Source: Zantedeschia hybrid cultivar (lineage: Eukaryota; Streptophyta; Magnoliopsida; Alismatales; Araceae). Taken from it: a stretch of 64,000 nt of DNA. Below are positions 55,709 to 64,000 of this stretch, in pieces (the stretch's first letter is position 1; the number at the start of each line of letters is the position of its first letter). Location: NCBI GenBank assembly GCA_030544215.1, contig JARZZO010000004.1:20758501-20822500 (forward strand). The letters are read 5' to 3'. Position numbers and translations under genes: made by a program. The notes beneath the pieces are model-generated. The model was not told the origin of the DNA. It made no database searches and was given only the letters and a program-made list of their open reading frames with translations.

Positions 55709-58700
55709 ATCTCTCAATTGGACTCTAGCCAATCACCTTCGCATTTGATCTTCATTAAATCTAGGTGATGCTCACATAAAGTCTGTGATAAAGACTTGGT
55801 CAGGGATCTACTAAATTATCTATAGATGGAATATTTTTCATTACGTTATTTCCTCTTAATCCTTTGTCTCTGAACTTGTGAAAGAGCCTCAGAATGTTCT
55901 GCAACTTCTGATGAGACCATGGCTCGACCACAAAATTGATCGCTCCTACTGTTGTCCTACAACAACAAGACGTTATCAGAGACCTTTTAGAACTACATCT
56001 AGTTCAGGGATGAACTCTTTCATCTATACGGTTTCAATAGTAGTATCACTTATTTATGACGTCATCTTAATATCGAGTTCTGGATTGGAACCCTTCCAAT
56101 CCACTCCTTTCTTATTAAAAGGCTAAACCCATGATCTGACTTAAAATTTGAGTTAATGTGACATCATAGTTTCCAATCATCATCTCCATATATATGAGTG
56201 CATCTTTAGAACTTCTCAAGTACTTAGTGATGTGTTTCACTCCTTCTATCAAGGTTCTCTTATATCCTTCAATGAACCATTCCTTAAAGAAATAAGTACC
56301 ATATCTCAACAATTGATATTTTATTATGGAATTTATGTCAAATATTTTGACATACAGGTCAATGTAACATCCTTATCAATCTATCTTAATATATTCGTAT
56401 TTCCGATACATAGGATGTTATAACCAAACCCATCATAGAGAAGTACACAGATGGTAATGCTTTTACTGATAGTAACATCCTAATGTTATTCTTAATGACT
56501 TTGATGTTATTATGACAAAGCATTACTAAAGCGACCGTACTCTCATTGTCCTCTTTAAAGACACATAGTCTGTGATCATTCTTAATGATCATGCAATATT
56601 TGACCATTAAGTCAAAAACTCTTATTATAACTTTGGGAAGCTTTAAAGGTGTATCATATACATCTTATCTTCAATCATATTGAGGGAATACTTTTAATAT
56701 CCAACTGCCATCCCATCATCATGATAGGCAGTATTGATAAGTAGAATTTTAATAAACTTATTAATGGTAACCACTGAGAAAAACTTGTCTAAGTCAACAT
56801 TTTGACGTTGACAATTTCCTTCAGTTTACCATGTAAGTTTTAAATAGTCCATTTATGCTAATCTTCATTCGGAAGATTTACTTGCTTTAGGTACAATACC
56901 TTCTAGCAATACTGTCAAGTTCCGAACTTAATAGATGGAGTATAGCTTAAAATTCTTAATTTCTTACCAACTTCAAAGTTGTAATAATAGAGAATATCAT
57001 CATAGATTTTAGATCATAATCCACATCTTTGAGTTCCTCTAATTCTGCTAAATCTAATATGTCAAACATATCCTTCTAGACACTAAGAGAATCTCAATAA
57101 ATCTATGAAGCTCTCTAATGTGTGTTATGAGTGGTTACAAACAACTAAAGATTATCTAATAATCTTGTGTTAATTTGTGGATTTAGACCATCTTCTAGTT
57201 TTATGAGCTCCCACTGTCTTCTCTGAAGACATTCATTCTTATAGAAGACAACTTTCAAGACGATAATTATTTCATTATCGCCTAGCCAATAATGTAATGT
57301 CCATTTGTACACCTTACAAATTTACACTAAGGTATAACTTGACTTTAAAATCAAGTTTGTTTATAATTCACATCTCATATGAATTATTTGGTTTTCATAT
57401 CTTATATGGACACAAACTGACTTATATAGAACCATCTGTAAAGTATGGATATCTAATGTTCATACTCATGTTTACAAGGATATAAGAATTAGGCAAATCT
57501 TATTATGTATTACACCATATCTTAATAAGGTGCAATTCCTCATTCTATCATATTACTATGATGTACAATGAGAATTAATCGAGTGATTATATAATTATCC
57601 TTTTAATGATTTGTGTGAATCATGTACTTAAATATTAATTTCTTTGATCAAATCAAAGAATTCTAATACTCAATTTTGATCTTATACCTTAATCTCTCAG
57701 ATGCATATGACTTGTACTTCAGCAAGTATATACAGTCGAATCATTCCAAGAGTAAACTAATAAGGTAAGTCAATAGAAGTGACTATCTTTGGCCTTAAGA
57801 AGATATTGAGCTGTTTACATCAATATGTATTAGCACCAATAATTTCTTATTGTACAAGCCTGTGTACAATACTATAGATAATCATAATTCATATAGTTCA
57901 TTTATATAGGAGACTTGTGAACATTCACATAAAATGTCATATCAAGAATCTACAGTACATTGACCGATTTTAAAATATTATCGAACAACTATTGTTCCTT
58001 CTCAGTCAATGTTATTTACTTTTATAATTCTTGATATTCAGTTTCATATTAGACTCTTACAGATATGTAAAAATATACTGTCTAGTAGTAATCTATGCAT
58101 ATCTTGAACAGTTGTTGAGTCTAACTCAACACTTATATTATATTTTCTCGATTTCCTTTTACTTGTCTGCGTACTATTACAGATCTTAGAATTATTTCCA
58201 ATATCTCATATTGGATACGCTAATTGTCTAATAGACATGCAAAAGTTAATAATAAGAATATATGAGACTTCTTTCAAGTTTCATATTCAGTTTACCTTTA
58301 TCAATATCCTTATATTGGTCACAGTGAAAGAACTGCTACTTCTCTATCTCAGCTGACTTTCCTTTATCCTTTCAGGTATAGGTTCGACCATTTGAGAACT
58401 TACCTCTAGTCTTATCAAAGGCACCATAAATACCTCTTCTTCTTGGTCTATCCAAATAAGAGATTTCATGACAAATATTGCCTTTCAAAAAGGCATACCA
58501 TGAGCACCTCTTCTCCTTGGTCCATCCAAGTAAGAGGATTCATGATATCTAATTAGGATAGTGACTTTCACTTGGCCCTGAATATATTCTTCAGAGTTTT
58601 CTAGTCAATCTGAATATGAGAAGTATTGGCATCCAATATGCCAAATCTCGAATTAATAGACGGCATTTTAGTGAACGAAGGAAATAACATGATTTAAGCA

Positions 58701-60059
58701 GAGAGTTCTTATAATTTATATATGGTCTTTTATCTTGAATTATTTCCCACTATTTTTCAACAGATTGTATAACCTTCAGGTATGCAGAACGGAAGACTCC
58801 GACGGTCTCCTAGTGAGGATCAGAATCTCCAAGAATCATAGTATGACCTCGGGTAAACACATAGTATCATAACATTATCTTAGAGCAACCATCTCATGGT
58901 AATTGCAACTCCTTGCAATATTCGATCTTATTTCGGCTCCTAGGTATTTAATGGTCTCGGGTAAACACAGTAAACCATTATCCCTGATCTAAGCTTTACC
59001 ATCAATACGTAACAGAGTAGAGTAAGAATATAACTCCTAGGTAAACGCGAGGATAGCTACACCGTTTCTCTATTCCGATCTCAAGGCATCATAATGTCAT
59101 AGTTAATAGTCTTTTCATCAGATGGTGGCAGATCTCGGGTAAACACATAGAAACTGCTATCATTGAATCAAGTTCTAAAAACTATATTGATGGAGAGCCA
59201 TGCGGTGCATTCTCAATGACTCGCGCTCAGACTTAGACTTTATGTTGAAGGTTTTTGCTTATTTTATGTTGGTCCCATCCTAGGTGATAGTTTATAAATA
59301 TATCGTTTATATTTAACTATACCTAGATATTAGCAATCGATTCTTAATCAAAAACTAAAAAGTATAGATCAACCATACATGTTCATTATGTGGTCATGGA
59401 CAGCACGGTAATTAATTGGAGCCAAACAATTAATTACCACAACAATATAACAATTATATAAACAAAATATGCAAACACACAGGCACTGGTGATCTAATCT
59501 CCTGTCGCCTTCCTGGTTGCACTTGTGGATCTCATCTCCTGCAGCGGCGAGGGCTGGCCGAAGGCAGCAGGGGGTTGACCCCCTTTTCATCCCCAGCCCC
59601 GATGATGGCTAGCCGGCGATCTCCTTGTCACCGGTAACCCCGAAAAGAAGCTTCAAAAGCTGCAATCCTGTAGAATAAACTGTGGCCTCCCCTTTAAATA
59701 TTCTTTCATCATTTGAAAATTAGAGAGATAGGAGACTCCATCGCCGGCCATCGGTCATTACATAAATTTCCCGGGGTTGGGAAGGGGTAGCTGGTTATAC
59801 AAGCTAGCCTATAGGGGTGATCCGACCATCATTAAAACCTCTTCAAAGCCCTCGAAGCCCGGTTCTTCATCTCTACGAAGAACACGACGAAAAACATAAA
59901 ATAAAATTCATTTTCTTCATGAAAAATAATCTAATTATCTATTGTTTATCCAATGAACAATTTCCATGAAAGAAAAAGAAACTGAGCATGGAATTAATTT
60001 TAGAATCATAATTTAGTCGCCCCGAAGCAGATCAGAGCGGAACCTGGATCTGATACAAC
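55709..60059 (-). pseudogene. Copia-D internal region, copy 1 (decayed gag-pol and leader)
   Basis: Minus-strand order: primer-site-like TGTATCAGATCC (about 60046-60057), leader with a four-unit motif array, gag start with MPSINSRFGILDANTSH near 58670, then decayed pol. The RT catalytic region (about 56600-56390) reads CHNNIKVIKNN instead of YVDDILLIGND, and the RNase H linker reads HITKYLRSSKD near 56230. Stops and shifts are throughout. The polypurine tract region is 55709-55719. It is homologous to Copia-C internal sequence in reverse orientation. Confidence 0.85.
58845..59160. repeat. Four-unit motif array in the Copia-D leader
   Basis: Units near 58845, 58951, 59035 and 59131 share CTCGGGTAAACACA or a variant. 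Flanks match the Copia-B leader (AGGATCAGAATCTC near 58820; AGGGATCAGAATCTC near 43345). Confidence 0.8.
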
Positions 60060-61632
60060 TGTTAGGATCCGGGCGGGACGCGACGAACACAGCGGAGACA
60101 ATAAAAAATATCCCGCCCGATGACCGCTAATCCGATTCAGAACAAAAAGCATAAACCGAAAAATCAGGTGTAATCAGATTACCGTGCGCGGATTCGAATC
60201 CACTTCCGTCTCGGTTCCGTCAAGGCGATGCCGCGAGCCGCACAAACGTCCGGCCTCCAGCAATATCCACGCGATCCTCCGCGGTGGTTCGTCCTCGCTC
60301 CCTCGTTCGTATCAACTCGCTCACTGAAGATCCGTCGTCGCAACGATGTCCGAAAACCTATGGACGGGAGTTCCCGACTTTCGGGAATTACATGCGGCGA
60401 AGATGGAGACTGTATCGGTGCCTCGAACGGGACGCCGAGAGGAGAGAGAAAGCGAGCGGCCAGTATGGGGAAATCCTGGAGCTTGGCCCAAGGTTTCTCA
60501 ACAGCGCGTATATATATTAAGTCGATACGACTTTTCATAAAAGTCCCCGACTTAATATAAATTCCACAAAAATACCACCGACTGAGAATCTATTTGCGTG
60601 TGACCCTCTAAGCCCATTAACCAGTCCGATTTTCAGCCCGTTAAGTCCAATAACTGTTTATTGACTTATTGTAATTAATTAATAGCTAGATATTAACTAA
60701 TTACTTAACCGAATTAACATCTCATGTAAATTCGGTCGAACTTCCGATCAAGTTGGGTGCCAAGCAACACCGCATAATCTTGGAAGGTAATGGGGTTCAG
60801 CAACCCACCCAAAGAACATATCCATCCATAGTTACCATGTGTCTATAATCCTTCGTTCACACAATGCTCTCGAGTTAACCTAGGGTACGGTCAACTGTCA
60901 AACCCTAGATGGTCAATTCACTTGAATCAAACTCTACTGTACAATATCCGAAAACATCTTTTCTGATATTGTTTCTGCTCTGGACAGAGACTCCTGCGAA
61001 TTTATTCTAGAGCATTCTCTCTTCAGTTACTTGAGAGCGAACGATCCTTTATTGAACACACAATCACCTTCGAAGGTCTTCTGCTGGACCCGATCCTTGA
61101 CTATTAGAGATCCCATAGATAGGGATTCGTAGGTCAAGGTCAAAGTCCAGAAGTCTACCGACAAGGTGTCGTTAGTGTCTCAAGTCCAAGGATCAATCAC
61201 GCAACTATGACGATGAATCAAGCTGGTTGACAGTCAGGTAAATTACTATTCGGTGATTCATGTCGGATCAGTTCAGTTAACTCATTCCCCAATGAGCACC
61301 TATAGCTTTACCATTGTGTCTCCATACAAGTAACTAACGAGATCAGTCACCCTCATCATATGAGCTGGAATAACTTGTACTAGTCTTACCAGATGTTTGA
61401 TGTCCTTCTCAAATATCCTACGACTAAGAACAATTAAAAATATGTGTTTATAAGTCATCAGTCTCATTATTATGATCTCATCATAATCCGATGACTATTG
61501 CACACATACATAGACTTCATTATGTGCAATTACAAATATGCCAATCTACATAATGAATTTAATGCCATTTATTAGTAAACTAGATTGAAATAGGTGCCTT
61601 CTGATTGGCTTAGAGGATACCTATATCCATCA
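60060..61632 (-). mobile_element. Copia-D LTR2 (chimeric middle LTR)
   Basis: 1573 bp, on plus TGTTAGGATCC...ATATCCATCA. Left ~750 bp differs from LTR1 at about one base in ten; right ~820 bp is almost identical to LTR1. This is the pattern expected of a recombinant LTR. Confidence 0.9.
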
Positions 61633-64000
61633 ATCTCTCAATTGGTCTCTAGCCAATCACCTTCGCATTTGATCTTCATTAAATCTAGGTGATGCTCACA
61701 TAAAGTCTGTGATAAAGACTTGGTCAGGGATCTACTAAATTATCTATAGATGGAATATTTTTCATTACGTTATTTCCTCTTAATCCTTTGTCTCTGAACT
61801 TGTGAAAGAGCCTCAGAATGTTCTGCAACTTCTGATGAGACCATGGCTCGACCACAAAATTGATCGCTCCTACTGTTGTCCTACAACAACAAGACGTTAT
61901 CAGAGACCTTTTAGAACTACATCTAGTTCAGGGATGAACTCTTTCATCTATACGGTTTCAATAGTAGTATCACTTATTTATGACGTCATCTTAATATCGA
62001 GTTCTGGATTGGAACCCTTCCAATCCACTCCTTTCTTATTAAAAGGCTAAACCCATGATCTGACTTAAAATTTGAGTTAATGTGACATCATAGTTTCCAA
62101 TCATCATCTCCATATATATGAGTGCATCTTTAGAACTTCTCAAGTACTTAGTGATGTGTTTCACTCCTTCTATCAAGGTTCTCTTATATCCTTCAATGAA
62201 CCATTCCTTAAAGAAATAAGTACCATATCTCAACAATTGATATTTTATTATGGAATTTATGTCAAATATTTTGACATACAGGTCAATGTAACATCCTTAT
62301 CAATCTATCTTAATATATTCGTATTTCCGATACATAGGATGTTATAACCAAACCCATCATAGAGAAGTACACAGATGGTAATGCTTTTACTGATAGTAAC
62401 ATCCTAATGTTATTCTTAATGACTTTGATGTTATTATGACAAAGCATTACTAAAGCGACCGTACTCCCATTGTCCTCTTTAAAGACACATAGTCTGTGAT
62501 CATTCTTAATGATCATGCAATATTTGACCATTAAGTCAAAAACTCTTATTATAACTTTGGGAAGCTTTAAAGGTGTATCATATACATCTTATCTTCAATC
62601 ATATTGAGGGAATACTTTTAATATCCAACTGCCATCCCATCATCATGATAGGCAGTATTGATAAGTAGAATTTTAATAAACTTATTAATGGTAACCACTG
62701 AGAAAAACTTGTCTAAGTCAACATTTTGACGTTGACAATTTCCTTCAGTTTACCATGTAAGTTTTAAATAGTCCATTTATGCTAATCTTCATTCGGAAGA
62801 TTTACTTGCTTTAGGTACAATACCTTCTAGCAATACTGTCAAGTTCCGAACTTAATAGATGGAGTATAGCTTAAAATTCTTAATTTCTTACCAACTTCAA
62901 AGTTGTAATAATAGATAATATCATCATAGATTTTAGATCATAATCCACATCTTTGAGTTCCTCTAATTCTGCTAAATCTAATATGTCAAACATATCCTTC
63001 TAGACACTAAGAGAATCTCAATAAATCTATGAAGCTCTCTAATGTGTGTTATGAGTGGTTACAAACAACTAAAGATTATCTAATAATCTTGTGTTAATTT
63101 GTGGATTTAGACCATCTTCTAGTTTTATGAGCTCCCACTGTCTTCTCTGAAGACATTCATTCTTATAGAAGACAACTTTCAAGACGATAATTATTTCATT
63201 ATCGCCTAGCCAATAATGTAATGTCCATTTGTACACCTTACAAATTTACACTAAGGTATAACTTGACTTTAAAATCAAGTTTGTTTATAATTCACATCTC
63301 ATATGAATTATTTGGTTTTCATATCTTATATGGACACAAACTGACTTATATAGAACCATCTGTAAAGTATGGATATCTAATGTTCATACTCATGTTTACA
63401 AGGATATAAGAATTAGGCAAATCTTATTATGTATTACACCATATCTTAATAAGGTGCAATTCCTCATTCTATCATATTACTATGATGTACAATGAGAATT
63501 AATCGAGTGATTATATAATTATCCTTTTAATGATTTGTGTGAATCATGTACTTAAATATTAATTTCTTTGATCAAATCAAAGAATTCTAATACTCAATTT
63601 TGATCTTATACCTTAATCTCTCAGATGCATATGACTTGTACTTCAGCAAGTATATACAGTCGAATCATTCCAAGAGTAAACTAATAAGGTAAGTCAATAG
63701 AAGTGACTATCTTTGGCCTTAAGAAGATATTGAGCTGTTTACATCAATATGTATTAGCACCAATAATTTCTTATTGTACAAGCCTGTGTACAATACTATA
63801 GATAATCATAATTCATATAGTTCATTTATATAGGAGACTTGTGAACATTCACATAAAATGTCATATCAAGAATCTACAGTACATTGACCGATTTTAAAAT
63901 ATTATCGAACAACTATTGTTCCTTCTCAGTCAATGTTATTTACTTTTATAATTCTTGATATTCAGTTTCATATTAGACTCTTACAGATATGTAAAAATAT
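61633..64000 (-). pseudogene. Copia-D internal region, copy 2, partial
   Basis: Near-identical to 55709-58076, including the broken RT and RNase H traces. Only a handful of single-base differences are seen (for example at 61642 and 62466). Runs off the window. Confidence 0.9.

Larger units (their letters stand above)
54131..64000 (-). mobile_element. Copia-D tandem array: LTR-internal-LTR-internal
   Basis: LTR1 54131-55708, internal 1 55709-60059, LTR2 60060-61632, internal 2 61633 to the window end. From 54890 onward the sequence repeats with a 5924-bp period and only a few substitutions. In contrast 54131-54889 and 60060-60813 differ at roughly one base in ten. Both internal regions carry the same decayed copia coding on minus and are non-autonomous. 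Confidence 0.93.

Noticed and set aside
56115..56607. Short minus-strand frames as new small genes in Copia-D
   Set aside because: They align with decayed RT/RNase H of copia and recur only because of the tandem duplication.

Overview
This window is a gene-poor, repeat-dense piece of a flowering-plant nuclear genome. It is probably a eudicot, but nothing here fixes the species. The evidence is dense nesting of plant LTR retrotransposons (Ty1/copia, Tekay-type chromovirus Ty3/gypsy, and a dual-RNase-H Tat/Ogre-type Ty3/gypsy), a Mutator-like DNA transposon and a hAT-type non-autonomous element. I see no intact host gene, no rRNA or tRNA gene and no CRISPR array. The only host-like coding trace is an acyl-CoA dehydrogenase (IBR3-like) fragment inside the Mutator-like element.

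Layout. From 1 to 10622 lies Gypsy-1, a minus-strand Tekay-type element cut by the left edge and split by a solo LTR (2179-4899, target duplication CAGCT). Gypsy-1 sits inside Copia-A (plus strand, 10623-29609). Copia-A is also split inside its reverse transcriptase by a nearly intact 14.3-kb Tat-type element (12646-26980, target duplication ATGAY). Copia-A sits inside a Mutator-like element (MULE, to 35484). The MULE carries a frameshifted transposase, a convergent intact GRF zinc-finger gene, a 703-bp hAT-type insertion with a perfect 8-bp target duplication, and the IBR3-like fragment. The MULE sits in a Tekay-type LTR (to 35943), which sits in a decayed copia, Copia-C (35944-38222 and 49375-50603). 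Copia-C is also split by Copia-B (38223-49374, minus strand, target duplication ATTCC), whose 5' LTR contains a truncated Tekay-type LTR (46709-48816). About 1.5 kb of unrecognised sequence follows, then copia LTR fragments. From 54131 to the right edge is a tandem LTR-internal-LTR-internal array (Copia-D) with a 5924-bp period.

How the parts relate. Read from target duplications and interruptions, the order from oldest to youngest is Copia-C, Gypsy-2 LTR, MULE, Copia-A, Gypsy-1, solo LTR, with the Tat element also landing in Copia-A. That is six levels deep. Copia-C and Copia-D share the same ruined reverse-transcriptase motif, so they look like a non-autonomous lineage that multiplied after losing its enzymes.

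The most unusual signal is a 32-bp dyad. It has 11-bp inverted arms around GCGTC and GACGC separated by exactly 10 variable bases. I count 48 copies, all in the LTRs and untranslated regions of two distant gypsy lineages (Tekay-type and Tat-type). It is absent from the copia elements and the MULE. Many copies occur as tandem doublets with a 30-31 bp pitch, and in the Tat LTR all four lie just upstream of the TATA box. I do not recognise it as a described element.
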